Assembly: GCF_964340395.1 (NCBI RefSeq)
Contig: NC_135558.1
Coordinates: forward strand, 9,340,501 to 9,404,500
Direction of reading: 5' to 3'
Source: Glandiceps talaboti
Taxonomy: Eukaryota; Hemichordata; Enteropneusta; Spengelidae
Length of the DNA stretch: 64,000 nt
The notes beneath the pieces were generated by a model, which saw only the letters and a list, made by a program, of their open reading frames with translations, was not told where the DNA came from and searched no databases. A program made the position numbers and the translations under genes. Below, in pieces: positions 11,831 to 24,715 of the stretch (position 1 is the first letter of the stretch; each line of letters starts with the position of its first letter).

Positions 11831-14200
11831 ACTGACAAGTGACAGCTAATATTGAGTGCCATGGAAATTCATTGATTTTTTCCTTTCACTTGGACTAATT
11901 TTGAAATACACTGTGGATCTAAATCAATGCTTTTATCTGAAGGCATGTTTACATGCACAACTGCACACATGCTGTGCCATATCAATTCCAGTAATGCTAA
12001 CCACTCTAATGGTTACAGTCAAAGCCAGGGCTAGAGGCTAATATATTTTTGCATCTTCATAGACACATTGAAATGTTACTATAAATTTGCATATAAAGTA
12101 AATTGTATATCTTCACTGAATTTGATCTACAGTATGTCAGAAGTTTTAAATTTGTTGATGGCTTGTAGTTTTTAATATCTAAATTGTTACAGAGTATTAA
12201 CAAAGTCTATCTGTTGAGGGGTTTGCTTCACAAAGGCGATATTGGTAATCTCAAAATGGCCGAGAAAATCACACAGGCAAATGCTTGTGTTAAGGTGACA
12301 TTAGTATTCTAAATATAGCTGAGAAAATCATGTTTGTAGAAGGTTGTTTATTAAATGAAACAGTACCTAACATAAGATCAAGGGATGGTGTATGTAGTCT
12401 TGCGTATATGTAAGTCAACGTGCTCAATTTCCAGTTTTAAGTAGCCTATTTCTCAGGTGTTTAATGTTTTCATGGTCGATTCTGAAAAGCTGTTAAAATT
12501 AATCATTTACTTTACAGACTTCTAGCTAATTCCAATATTGTGTTACATCAGCCTGCAGAGACTATTATATTGGTCTCACAGAATGTCTACAGCTCTATAA
12601 TGTTTTGGGATAATACCGTATATCAATACATATTCCACTCACGATCCATGGGAAATTATTATGAAATTAATTGGGTACTGAAATTGAGAATTAATTACTT
12701 AATATCCTTTGAATTAAAGGTTCGTAATTTGTTTTGCATTGAGCAATTAAGTTGTAAATAATACATTACTTGATTGTGATAGCATGTCTTTTAACTATTA
12801 ACAATTAACTAAGGTGTTTAATTTGTAATTTGCTTTAAATATTATAGGAACATGGGAAATATTTCATATACCGAGAAAGGATATCAATTTTATTTTGATA
12901 CTGATAGTTAACCAAATTGTCTTCTAACTTTCAGCTGTGTTTTTATCAAGATGTTAAATTTGTGTAATTTGTATACGGTAAACACTGCATATATTGTGCA
13001 AAGAAAATAAACTTGAATGTGATGATATTCAAAATGTCTTACTTTAAGTTTAAGCAGTGTTTTTATCAGAATGTTCACTTGTAATAAGACGACAAGTGTG
13101 GATTTGCAGGGACTCCAGGAGTAATAACTTGATTAGTCAGGGACAATTACTCATACTGAGCTTACAGGTGCTATGCTTACTATTTCTGGGTGACTCCAGT
13201 ATAGCCTGTAGCCTGCCTATTTAGACAAAAACAGAATTAGGTTTTAAATATTTGTTTGAGTCATTCATTTCTTGTTCGAATTCTCCTATCAAAATACACA
13301 ATTATGTTTAAACATGCTCATATATGATATGTGTGCATTCTCATAAAAACTGATTTATGTGCCTCTAATTATCCTATTCCTGTCTTACTTGTACACTACA
13401 AATGGATTACCTTTTGTCAAAAAATAATTATCGATGTTAAATTCACTTTGTAGGCTGTCATACACTAAGATTTACGGTGGGGAAGTAACACAGAGATAAA
13501 CAAAATGTTATGCTGCTCTACTTTAGATAAATATTTCACCATATAAACCCGGCTCACAATGTCCCAGTAGCAGTGTGACTGGAAGGGTATGGGGCAAGAT
13601 CAATAGTTCAATGTAGGATAAAAACATAATTCTATATTTTGGAGAGGGGGTGGGGGGTTTGAACCATTTTATTTCTCATTCGACAAAAAAGTGTTACTTT
13701 CTCACTCCCTCTCTCTACAAGTACTTATATTTAATTTAATAGCAAAGATATTTACAGAACAAGTTGGAAATGTAAAAAGCTGAACTTAAATTGAGGTAAA
13801 ATATTGAGAAAGGTTTATGTTTTGAGTAATTGAAATATTGTGGTATATTATTTCATTTAAAAAGGATGAAGAAAATACAGTGATTTTTCATGACTGGAAA
13901 ATGTTCATATTTTGATTAGGTGATTTAAATAATTAAGTATTAAACTCAACCCATTAAAAAAAAACAGGAAACATATTCAATCTGATGAATATGGAGATTA
14001 AAACATTTCAGGAATTATCTCTTGTTAGAAAGAAAAACTAAGATTTTTGAAATTGAAAGTAAAAGGAAAACTAACATTCAACGTTTTTGATTTTATGATT
14101 ATGAAAACACATAAAAAGAAAACTGTGAAAAAACAAGTATACTTTAATTGAAAGTCAGAGGAAACGTTAAACTTTAAAATCACAACGTACAAGATTACAG
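11831..14200. other. No gene recognised
   Basis: About 2.4 kb of unique AT-rich DNA. Minor items: a pair of GAGAAAATC-containing blocks about 75 bp apart at 12240-12340; a repeated GTGTTTTTATCA(A/G)ATGTT block at about 12940 and 13060; and a G-rich patch (GAGAGGGGGTGGGGGG) at 13643-13658. Confidence 0.5.
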
Positions 14201-14310
14201 GTACTTGGAATTAGCACAGATCCTATCGGATTCCAGCTCCTTTGATATCATCAATCATCACCTTGGAATAAAATTAAGACAACTATTGTCAAGACATGTA
14301 GTCCATGAAG
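14201..14310 (+). CDS. Candidate coding exon (weak), protein unknown
   Basis: The segment follows ATTACAG and ends AAG before GTAAAAG. The frame entering after 1 nt is open and includes LAQILSDSSSFDIINHH. It leaves with 1 nt, compatible with the exon-like segment at 14970-15097. There is no clear polypyrimidine tract before the acceptor, and the same frame stays open to 14522, so the donor is not forced; a stronger-looking donor (GCG before GTAAGC) lies at 14385. Protein not recognised. Confidence 0.18.
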
Positions 14311-14969
14311 GTAAAAGATCACTTCAGTTTGACCGTAAATATAGAGTCCCACAGGAGGTAATAGATAGTAAATCATGTTATGCGGTAAGCGATCAGAGTG
14401 AAGCTTTAGTCTGTATATACAGGTTTGCCAGCTGCCTCTTTTGTTTGATCATATACAACAACATCAATCATTTTCTTCCCAAAATAAGATCAAAGCATGA
14501 ATATTTTCCAAATGACACCTGAAACTACTAAGATATTCGACAAATGGCAAAACCTTACAGGCATAATATATATACTTTACATCACAAAGGAGAATTTTGA
14601 TTTAAATGGAGCGTAATTTAGAAAAATATTTTTTTTTCAAAATTCAGTCAATATTTTACACTACAAATTTGAAATATTTTATTTTTAATATTCAACCTTT
14701 TAAAAAATTTTAATGCCTGTTTTTTCATAATGTTACTGAACCTTTCCATATACAGGTTCGTTTGCCATATTTCTTTAAAGTCTTCATTTTCCATAATGTA
14801 ATCTATCTTTCGAAAAGTTTTCACAAATGTTTTCAGATTTGCAGTTGTGTGCTAATTTGGTTAACAACATATTTCAAAAAATCTTTTCTCCATATACATG
14901 TATCTTTGTTTCCCATAATTATATCATTCTTTATATACGCCTACACTTTCCACATTTTTGTCTTGTCAG

Positions 14970-15097
14970 CCTGCCAGGTGACAACAATTGGGCAAGCCAC
15001 CACAACAGTCATATCAAGTTGCTATGACCTTGCACTCCAGGCTACCATCATCAATCTACCTAATCCATTCTTAAAACCAGGCCATACTTTCTGCTGA
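14970..15097 (+). CDS. Candidate terminal coding exon, protein unknown
   Basis: A pyrimidine-rich tract (CACATTTTTGTCTTGTCAG) precedes a segment clearly richer in GC than its surroundings. The frame entering after 2 nt reads through VTTIGQATTTVISSCYDLAL and NLPNPFLKPGHTFC to a TGA at 15095-15097. Its entry phase fits the exit phase of 14201-14310 (intron about 660 bp). No polyadenylation signal was checked beyond AT-rich sequence after the stop. The family is unknown; chance is a real alternative. Confidence 0.22.
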
Positions 15098-15585
15098 TAT
15101 AACAAAAAAAAAAGTTCAGCTGTTTTTATAAAGAGGACTGTGGTTATACCCTAATCCTAATTTCAACTATTAAAACTCACATTTCAAATTCAGTAGGGGT
15201 AAATATTTGGGCCAGGTGATAATTCTTGCAAAATGATGTATCTATAGCACACATACAGCAATCAAAATGTCATAAAGCTAAAATTAGCACATATGATAAC
15301 CTCATAAACGTACAATACATCAAGATCATGAAAAAAACTCATTAATTCAGCAATATGATACTTGATATGAGGCCTTGATCATCTTAGAAATTTGATACAG
15401 AAACAAAGCTTCCACTTATGGAACATGGAAACAGTATATAACCATGAACTGCACATGATACTTCTATTTATATGAAGGCATAGTGTACATGTAATAATCA
15501 ATTACAGTTGACAAGGACTGTTTTCTTTGCACAAGCAGCTGCTGTTTTTATTAAGTACTGTATGCAATATATTAAATAATACATT

Positions 15586-15750
15586 CATTCTCTCTCTCTC
15601 TCTCTTGCTCTCTCCTCCCCTCTCCCCTTTCTCTCTTGCTTCCCCCCTCTCCCCTCTGTCTCTCTTCAGCTTCCCCCTCTGCCTCCCCCTCTCCCTCCCC
15701 CCTCTCTCTAGCTCTCTCTCTGTCTCCGTCTCTCTCTCTCTCTCTCTCTC

Positions 15751-15784
<34 letters not shown>

Positions 15785-15835
15785 ACACACAGACACACAC
15801 ACACACACACATGCACATGCACATGCACACAGACA
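15586..15835. repeat. Compound (CT)n / (CA)n microsatellite
   Basis: About 250 bp: CT and CCCT runs (15588-15782), a short (CTGT)n, then (CA)n and CACATG repeats to 15835. The long frames on both strands (Arg/Glu on minus, Ser/Leu and Thr/His on plus) come from this repeat. Confidence 0.96.
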
Positions 15836-17779
15836 TGAATATTCAAAGAAAATGTTGCATGTTTTCACAAATGTCATATCTGACACACACACAATGTGTA
15901 CATGTATACAACACTTTCTTGTTGATTTGCGCCAACAAAGCAAGTAATATTGATCACAAAGGGAAGTGAGTGATGTCAATCTACATCAATCTACCTTTAG
16001 GCAAAACACGGAACACACACATATTTATTTGTGAACATTTACATGTAGTATATAATTGCATGTTCACAAACCAATAGTTGACTGTGTGCGTGTTGTTTGC
16101 CTAGATACAGATATCTGACAAACATTCATACTCGACTCAAGTACAAGCACTCATACAGACACACAACATACATCATTTGTATGCACATAACATACTTATA
16201 GATAGAGGTATATGAGACATACGTATCATATACAAAACCCACAGACACACAGTATAAACACAACTATTTAATTATCAACATACAATGCATATAAGGATAT
16301 ATAGATATGACAAACATTCCTGTTCTGTTATTTATAGTCAAATGTGAAAAACAAACACACATAACAAAAACAAAACAAAGACACAGGTTGATATTAAAAA
16401 CACATGTACCGGGGTACATATATATATATTTCGTCATAGATTCTTGACAAATATGTGGGAGCAGACTAACAATCAAGAATTAACCTTTTCTCACGTTCTG
16501 TTATAACATTTCCGATATTGAAAATGATGTAAAAGATACAAGGATAAGGTTACTATGGTATCAATTAAACTCCGATCTAAACAATTTTAGAGATTTCTAA
16601 CCTCTTTATTTGCTGGTTCCTTGAAAGAATGAAAGCAATTTACTACACTGATTAAGATTTAATGTTTGACAACTTTCCATGAATGGTAGTTACTATGGCA
16701 ACCAAGGAAACACAAGAAGATCTTGAAAACCCAGAGCTTGAAATTAGATCACCATGACAACTGATATCGGTATGTCAATCACAAAAGTGAACATTGGCAT
16801 TCTACAATTACAATATCTATGGTAATGCTTGATATGCTTTTGGCCTGAGAAATTATCAAGGATAATTGCTTTGGAATTTTAATTTGTTTGTCTTGTCTTT
16901 TAACAATCCCTGAAAGACTAAGGATTGATGGATTTTCAAAGCAGAGCTTTACTTCAGTGAATATGAAGACGTACTCAAAAATATAATAGTTTTAGTGACT
17001 GCAACTGGACAAGTGAAAAAGGATAACCAATTTAGTTGAAATCTCGGCGTTCACTTGCAGGCATTTGTATATCCAAAAGCCTATTTCAAGAAACAGTAAT
17101 TCAAGAAGCTCATCTCTAATTAGTCTCCAGTGCACTGAACTCAGGCATTACATCCCTTCAATAGATGCAAAGATTTACATGCTGAAAGTATCATTATAAC
17201 ATTACATGAAAGGTGCAATTGAAATATGATTTTCTATCAATATATGCATTTTCAGTTTAATTAATAATTTCAGTTAAATTTCTAGTAAAAGTCTATTTGT
17301 ATTTTCACCAACGTAATAACTAATACTCGAATAACAAATACCAGTCTTCCAATCAAATTCATTATAATATATTTTGACATGAAACTAAAAAGTGTGATGA
17401 CCTATGAGAGAAGAATTTACTGACCTACAAATGTTCATCAGAGGTTCTTGCTATCTCCAAACATCATGCATAGAATTTATTCCTACTCATGTGTAATTAA
17501 TTTCACACAAAAAGAAAGCATGAGAAACAAATATTTGTTTAAGGAACATCAACTCACAATTAATCCTCTGAGTTTTAGTCTGGTGTTAACATTCATTTTA
17601 ATTGAAAACATTATGGATCAAAATGTTGATATCAAGTTCACTAATGAGGATTTCTTGTTGCTTGTAACAGAGATGGGATACTATAATTGCCTCTAAAAGC
17701 AGGCAAATCAAATGACACGCCGGAAACCGAGTCTAGAAATAGAAAAATTAGACCAGGGTAACAGGGGAAATGTAACCAG
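15836..17779. other. No gene recognised
   Basis: Unique AT-rich DNA with scattered ACACAC words. Two short plus-strand signals were weighed and not called. One is a good-Kozak 20-codon frame from 16690 (MATKETQEDLEN...). The other is an acceptor-like site near 17084 (CACTTGCAG) followed by a roughly 45-codon open frame. Confidence 0.45.
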
Positions 17780-17975
17780 CTTGTGTGTAGGCGTTTATCC
17801 ATGAATACATCTTTGTGTCAAATCTGTAAACACATATGGTACAACAATGATTTATTCGTGAACATATTTTTGTCAAAAAGATACAATAATAATTTATCAG
17901 TGAACACATATATGTCAAAAAGGTACAACAATTATTAATTCGTGAATACATTTTTGTCAAAAAGCATACAATAAA
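17780..17975. repeat. Minisatellite, 42-bp unit (about 4 copies)
   Basis: Units start at about 17793, 17850, 17892 and 17934 with TTTAT(C/T)CGTGAACA and contain TTTTTGTCAAAAAGATACAA. Being a multiple of three, the period produces a repeating frame on the minus strand (17748-18026). Confidence 0.85.
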
Positions 17976-18458
17976 CATAATATGATTTGAATGATGACAT
18001 GCTTTTTGAGGCAGTTTTAATATCATATTCTACTCTTCTTGAATTATAGAAAATTTAACAGTGATTTCTTTCTTTTCTGTTGCCAAAAAATAATGCAAAA
18101 ATTTACTGCAGTCTGCATTTGGAAACTAGTACATTGAGAATACTTTAAAATCCATTCACAATGTTTTGTGTTTATTATTATTTCTCTTTGACCACTGCTT
18201 ATGCACTTCGGAGCTCATTAGTGTAACATTCATTTAATATTAATTAATGGATCAAAGATAAAGTGAAACAAAAGAACAAAAGAATTAATCGCAATAATAC
18301 ATGTGTTTGATTTGTCTATTAAATTGAAATCTACACCTTGATATTTTCACAGCAAACTATTAAAATACAAACTGTAACTTTACAGTCTTCAAGTAATTCC
18401 AAAAGACAATTAAGGAAAACCACTGGACTGAATTATGCAATGACTTGATAACAGAATG

Positions 18459-19730
<1,272 letters not shown>

Positions 19731-19733
19731 TCC

Positions 19734-19760
19734 CTGATGGAGCATCCTTTGATGCAAAAC
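19734..19760 (+). other. Hairpin motif resembling a decayed hammerhead core
   Basis: CTGATGG is followed by the stem GCATC-CTTT-GATGC and then AAAAC. This resembles CTGANGA - stem II - GAAAC, the conserved core of hammerhead ribozymes found in Penelope-like and other retroelements. The core has mismatches (CTGATGG, and AAAA for GAAA), so it is unlikely to cleave. Similar motifs lie at 55349-55379 and, split, in the palindrome at 61798-61973. Confidence 0.3.
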
Positions 19761-20014
19761 TCTTGTCTGCACATCTTTAATTTACAGTCATTTGTACACC
19801 TGTTTTCGACAGAACTTGTCATGATATTTCTTGCAGATCGTTTGTTAGCTTTGTGTGGGAGTTGAAAAAGAAATCTTGCATATTGCATAGGGGATTTAAA
19901 ACAAAAGTAATCTACCTGAAGAATATGACCTAAGGGTGCCTATCAGTTATAAGCTATACCAATGAAGTCAGTGTGTGGACTATTCAGATTTTATCATAAA
20001 CGTTAGATAAATCT

Positions 20015-20355
20015 CAGAATACGGCGGTAAAAAGAAAAAAAATTGAATTTTTTTTTCAGCATATCTTGGTTTTGTTTCACAATAATCCATTTGACCTATG
20101 GAATGTACCAAGGAACTTAACAGCCGATTTTAATATAGTTGATTAAAATCAACGATAGTGCCTTATTTCTTTTTTTATATTATAAAATATCTTTATTCTG
20201 GGTAAAACTCAATATTATAAAGAAAAACAAATTGTGAATCTTCTTTTCATTATATCTTGGATTTGTTTCAAAATTCTATTTGACCAATGGAATGTACCAA
20301 GGAACTTAATAGTGTATTTAAAAATAGTTGCTCAAAATCAATGACAGTGCTGTTT
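20015..20355. repeat. Tandem duplication, about 190-bp unit
   Basis: Two diverged copies, about 20022-20176 and 20216-20350, share CATATCTTGG(T/A)TTTGTTTCA, CCAATGGAATGTACCAAGG, AACTTAA and AAAATCAA(C/T)GA(T/C)AGTGC in order. Confidence 0.8.
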
Positions 20356-20668
20356 TTTTTATAGATCACACAGTATCATCCATCTGGGCACATATTCTCT
20401 CAGATCTGACCTAATTTAATTTCAATTTTTTCCATATGAAGAATACTATAACAAGATATTTTACTTACTGAAATATTATTCATCAACAAGTAATCAAGAG
20501 AGCCATAACACATCACATTTTGGCAAACTACAAAATGAACAATGTGATGATCATGCAGACATAACTTTGTCTTTTGTCAATTGTACACTACGTCAAAAAC
20601 AGCATTTGCATCATGAACTAATGCTAGTATGAGAGGGTTTTCTATTCACTTCAAGATACAAAATCAAT

Positions 20669-20887
20669 ATGAATATAATACACAGAGTTCAAGTCGAACC
20701 ATGTTACTTTAAGTATTGCAGATTGCACAGTTCTAGGTGCAATGTATATGATAAGATAACAGCTAATGCTTGGCGGACAAATTGCAAGTTGGACGATCTA
20801 TTCAGGAAGCTAGGAAAGACAAAACATACATTGATCTTGAGTCTAATTAAGCAGCTCATTGATCCCCAGAGTTCTTATCTGTGCTGA
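20669..20887 (+). other. Unrecognised 72-codon open frame
   Basis: From an ATG at 20669 the frame encodes a basic, Cys-containing peptide (for example ITANAWRTNCKLDDLFRKLG) to a TGA at 20885-20887. Composition is less AT-driven than most frames here. There is no known motif, no splice context that I trust, and the repeat at 20905-21085 begins just after it. It may be a relic of that repeat or chance. Confidence 0.15.
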
Positions 20888-20904
20888 TACATAGATGGTC
20901 TAAA

Positions 20905-21085
20905 CATGTACCTTGGATCGGTGTGCAGAAGGTTGCCAACAAGAGCTGAGGATGACAGCAGTACCTTGAGTTTGCAACTCTCATGCAAACCCTTGACAGC
21001 ACTCTAGGCAGTATGCTACCTGCAGTGGTCGCTTTTAAAGTTAGCAGACTTGTCTGAGGATCTAGCACCTAGACTACCACTACTA
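20905..21085 (+). repeat. Dispersed repeat R3, copy 1
   Basis: A GC-richer block from CCTTGGATCGGTGTGCAGAA through CATGCAAACCCTTGACAGC and GGTCGCTTTTAAAGTTAGCA to GAGGATCTAGCACCTAGAC. The same order of blocks is present inverted at 62030-62195 (CCTTGGATTTATGC, ATGGGCAAGCCCTCGACAGC, GGTTGCTTTTAGAATTAGC, GGGTCTAGCAC). No ends or class could be defined. Confidence 0.6.
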
Positions 21086-21159
21086 TACAGAGAGCAGTGA
21101 TGAATCAAATGACAGCCGAAATAGAGAAAAATGATTCGCCTTAAAAAAACTGCATATAG

Positions 21160-21535
21160 CAGTGGCAAACAACCAGCAGGTATACAGAAAGACTTTCACA
21201 ACTCTGAATATAGCCATGAAAAACAACCCTTAAGTTATATATAGGCCTCCTCTGCATAAAAATAGGGCTTTGATTAAACTGACACTCACTATGCTAGATG
21301 ACTTTGACCAAGCTTTATTACGGAGCTAATAGTACACATATGAAACTTTCATGAAAATGTTGGCTTGATACACACTGGAAATATCAAGATGCTGACATGG
21401 GATTGAAAATTAGCCCTTTAACCACATAGAGCCGTAAACAAAACGATACAACCATATAAAGCTGTGAAACAATCTTTCTACTGTGTAGAGCAGTGAAAAC
21501 AATCAGCATATACATACACAAAGAGCTGAGGTGAT
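21160..21535. repeat. Degenerate minisatellite, about 40-45 bp
   Basis: Imperfect repeats of (A/T)ATAGAGC(C/A)GTGAAACAA(C/T) appear at about 21167, 21220, 21427, 21455 and 21487. Order is poor but the recurring motif is clear. Confidence 0.5.
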
Positions 21536-21539
21536 ACAC

Positions 21540-21812
21540 CTAGTCACCTCTAACACGGTGAACGTACACATAAAAACATACATAAAAATTTATGACACCC
21601 AGAGGAGTTGTGATTTTACAGAACGGAAAGCCTGCTGATTTAAGGTTAAATGACGGAAGTGAGGAACTGACAGTAGTGTTTCCAGTTGGATGCTTATTTA
21701 CAGGATCATAAAGCAATGGTTTGAGGCAGTGAGCAAATGGTGCAGAGTAAAGTTTATCATATCCAACAAGGTAAACATGTTGCAGTGGTGATAAAAATGA
21801 CTTATTGTTCAA
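21540..21812 (-). other. Unrecognised 90-codon open frame
   Basis: The minus-strand frame from an ATG at 21812 to a TAG includes SPLQHVYLVGYDKLYSAPFA and LKPLLYDPVNKHPTG, and looks more protein-like than its neighbours in the first two thirds. Possible donors inside it (CCT before GTAAATAAG; CTGG before GTGTCA) would fit an exon, but the acceptor side is unclear. No known family is recognised, and chance cannot be excluded. Confidence 0.2.
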
Positions 21813-22229
21813 AGTTTAAAAATGGTTACATCAAAAGATCCTGCCCAGCTACCATGTGAACTCAAACAAAAAAGAAGCACAAAAAAAATAATGACATTTT
21901 TTTAATTCTAGCAGCAAAATAATGTCTACAATAATGGTTACAGGCTTTGAAGATATTTATATGGATTAATACGCCTATCATAGTCCTTCAGATCAAGTGA
22001 GTACATTTGTCTTTTGACTGATGTACGGGTTTACAAGTGCTGGTGCTTTGTATTCATAATCTGTTGAGATACATCTCAATGATCAAATCCAGAAGCATAA
22101 TATATGTTCTTGTAATTAAAAATATACGTCTTTTCTCCTCTCAATTTGTTTGCAAATTCGAGTCAGTATTTCAAACCAGTTCATTCATCAAATTTATAAA
22201 GTACAGTCATAAGCAAACTCTTGGTACAT

Positions 22230-22560
22230 AAGATGCATTTGTTATATGGCTTAATAGTTAATGGTGTCAAGGTATATTAAACATACATGTACTGGCTTTT
22301 CCTATTTTCATCAATAATATAACACAAAGCCTTGCACCATTAAAATTTTTGTTGGCATTTCAAATGTGTATTCATTAAAATAATAAATTCCAAGAGTGCC
22401 CACAAGATGAAACTGTTAGCTGGTTTGTTTTTCGAGGCTTCAACTGTTAGACGCTTTAGTTAACATGTATGTGGGAGTTGACAGTTTTGAGATATAATAC
22501 AAGTACTGGTTTTTTCCCTGTTTTCATCGATAATGTGAGCAAAAGCCTTACGGGGATCTA
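22230..22560. repeat. Local tandem duplication, about 230-bp unit
   Basis: ACATGTACTGGCTTTTCCTA, TTTTCATCAATAAT and AAAGCCTTGCAC (22283-22340) recur as CAAGTACTGGTTTTTTCCCT, TTTTCATCGATAAT and AAAGCCTTACGG (22500-22555). Only two diverged copies are seen. Confidence 0.6.
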
Positions 22561-23386
22561 AAGGACTTAATTTGTGTGCAGACATCTCAATTAATCTTCA
22601 CTATAACTGCTATGCAGGTAATCACATATTTTCTTCTCACACTAGCCAGGAATATCTGCTCTAGTCCTTTTGCAGGCTTACAGCCATAAAATTTGATGAG
22701 ATTGAAAATTGATGAAATGTCACGAGTATTGAGGTAATTTGGATTCACTGCTGGCAGTCAATGAGACTCAGCTATTCCATTTTCACTGTAGAATACTGGT
22801 AATATCAGTTGTGATGATTCACTTTTACATATCTGTAAGGGATGGTTCATTCGTAGTTTAAAATTTATTTTAATGAGTACTCGCATTGTCATACAGTCAT
22901 GTAAATGTACCAGTGATTACATACATACATTCAGATGCATACTATTGACATCTGCCTGGCAGTGTAGTAGAGTAACATTATTACATGCGTACATGAAAAT
23001 GAATGTGAGCATTCCATGGTGTATACAAAATTAGATAAACCCACTGTTCTTTTGGGGTTGTTTTTTTTTGTTTTTTTGTTTTTTTACAAAATTTGCTTTT
23101 TCAGATTAAAACATATTATAAATTGAAAAAAAAAAACCCATGACACAGAAGTACTACTATGGATTCTCTTGGTACCTGTATTCATGGTTGCAGTGTTTTC
23201 AACTACTTTCCCTCACTTTGCTTTGGGCAATATGGCTGTAGAGAACGTTAACACTGCAAGAACTTAAATATGGAAATATCCCGAAGATGTCACACTGATA
23301 CTGGTGTGTCATGATGCTTTCTAATACCTACATGCATACTGTCAAGTACATTTGTATAAAAGTGACTTCTGGTTAGTTATAACTTA
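22561..23386. other. No gene recognised
   Basis: Unique DNA with a T-rich patch at 23060-23090. An acceptor-like CCTTTTGCAG ends near 22674, but no convincing exon follows. Confidence 0.5.
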
Positions 23387-23389
23387 TAA

Positions 23390-23787
23390 GGCCTAATAAA
23401 AAAAATTGTGTGGTTCCGATTACGCTCAATTTTAGACTAGGTGGGGTAGGTAGATTTTTTTTTATTTTATATATTTCTTATATATTTCTTATGTTGTTTT
23501 TTTCTGTGAGAGTGTCTAGTTCAGGTTTTCCATTGTTTTCCAAATGGTCTCTGTGTTATTCATTTCTTTCTATCAAATGTAAAGCCATTAAAGATTGGAA
23601 GAATAGTTTTATACTGTCTTTTTAAGTTGATGTCAGTTTCCACATCAACTATTTCTCATGATCGAGACTTCATAATTTTTACGATTTTCTTGTTTTTTCT
23701 CAAATACATAAAAAAAGTTTAGGATCGGCAGCAAAAAAATACTAGGTGGTCGGGTAACCGGAACCAAACAATTATTTTTTTTAGGCC
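23390..23787 (+). mobile_element. MITE, PIF/Harbinger-like, full copy 1
   Basis: 398 bp with terminal inverted repeats beginning GGCCTAA: left GGCCTAATAAAAAAAATTGTG then TGGTTCC; right, read inward, GGCCTAAAAAAAATAATTGT then TTGGTTCC. The trinucleotide TAA flanks both ends (23387-23389 and 23788-23790). A 3-bp TWA target duplication with GG-starting ends is the habit of PIF/Harbinger elements. There is no transposase; the 71-codon frame at 23410-23625 is AT-driven. Two more copies are in the window (49170-49551 full; 44343-44612 truncated and inverted). Confidence 0.8.
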
Positions 23788-23790
23788 TAA

Positions 23791-24715
23791 TTGGAAAAAA
23801 TATTTCAATCAGCCAAGAAAATCACTTCAAATTCTAAGCAGACTAGTTTACAGATGTTAATGACAAAACTGACAAAATTAAGAACAAAACTTGTACCTAC
23901 ACATGTAAATGCTGGTAGAGTCAAAGCATTAGAGTATATACTACGTCTATTAATGCATGCCAGAGGCAATACATCAACGAAGACTAACACACTGACTCAG
24001 TGAAGTAAAAACAGTCAATTTGACAACATGACAGTGTTGATACAGACAGTCTTTTTAAAGGGCATCCCTGGTTATCACAATAATGTAATGTTATATCAGT
24101 GGAACCATACAGATTACATGAAATTATTCTTTTATTCTGGACCTTTTTCTATAACTCTGCCAGACAAATGTTTTTCACGCGTAAATTTCCCAAAAAATGT
24201 CAGTTGTTCTAATATTGACCCACAGCAACAATATTTGGCTATCATTAGAGGGCACACTGATCCTCTGCTGTGTATGAGTATGCAAACAGCTATAAACAAC
24301 TGGCCAGGTTTTGCATTCAAGTTATGCTTCAACTTTACAGGGACTTTAACAATAAAGCAACTGCAATTTATGACCAAACACTGCGACAGTTATCAAAGAA
24401 CAGCAAAAACATGTTTATAACAATCTAATCATGAAAAAGGAATAAATCAACACACGTTCACACACATTTTCAATGCACTTGAAATGGAAATCTAACACTA
24501 CAGAGTTCAAACAACACAAACACCTACTACTTCCCCTCATTTCAAAGTGATGCACAGTCTTTTTGTATCACCTCAAATTTATAGCCACTGCAGGTATTAA
24601 CTTTTCATCTTTATCACACTTGACAAAAGGTTAAAAATCACTCTTTAGATAAATATAGATGAGCAATTTAAAGTACTTTTCATTCCATCCTGAAATGATG
24701 GTTTATTGTTAATAT
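23791..24715. other. Unrecognised frames over part of repeat R2
   Basis: Two plus-strand frames lie here: 23791-24003 (70 codons) and 24028-24420 (130 codons, the longest outside simple repeats). The larger overlaps CTGGACCTTTTTCTATAACT followed by CTGCCAGACAA (24136-24170). That string matches dispersed repeat R2 at 35380 and, inverted, at 48915-49110 and 10115. It is therefore probably a chance frame on repeat DNA, not a gene. Confidence 0.4.

Noticed and set aside
16690-16752. Short frame with strong Kozak context (MATKETQEDLENPELEI...)
   Set aside because: Only 20 codons to a stop, with no donor before the stop; too short to support without transcript evidence.
24028-24420. 130-codon plus-strand open frame, the longest outside simple repeats
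   Set aside because: Part of it matches a dispersed repeat seen at 10.1, 35.4 and 48.9-49.1 kb; no motif is recognisable and a chance frame is likely.
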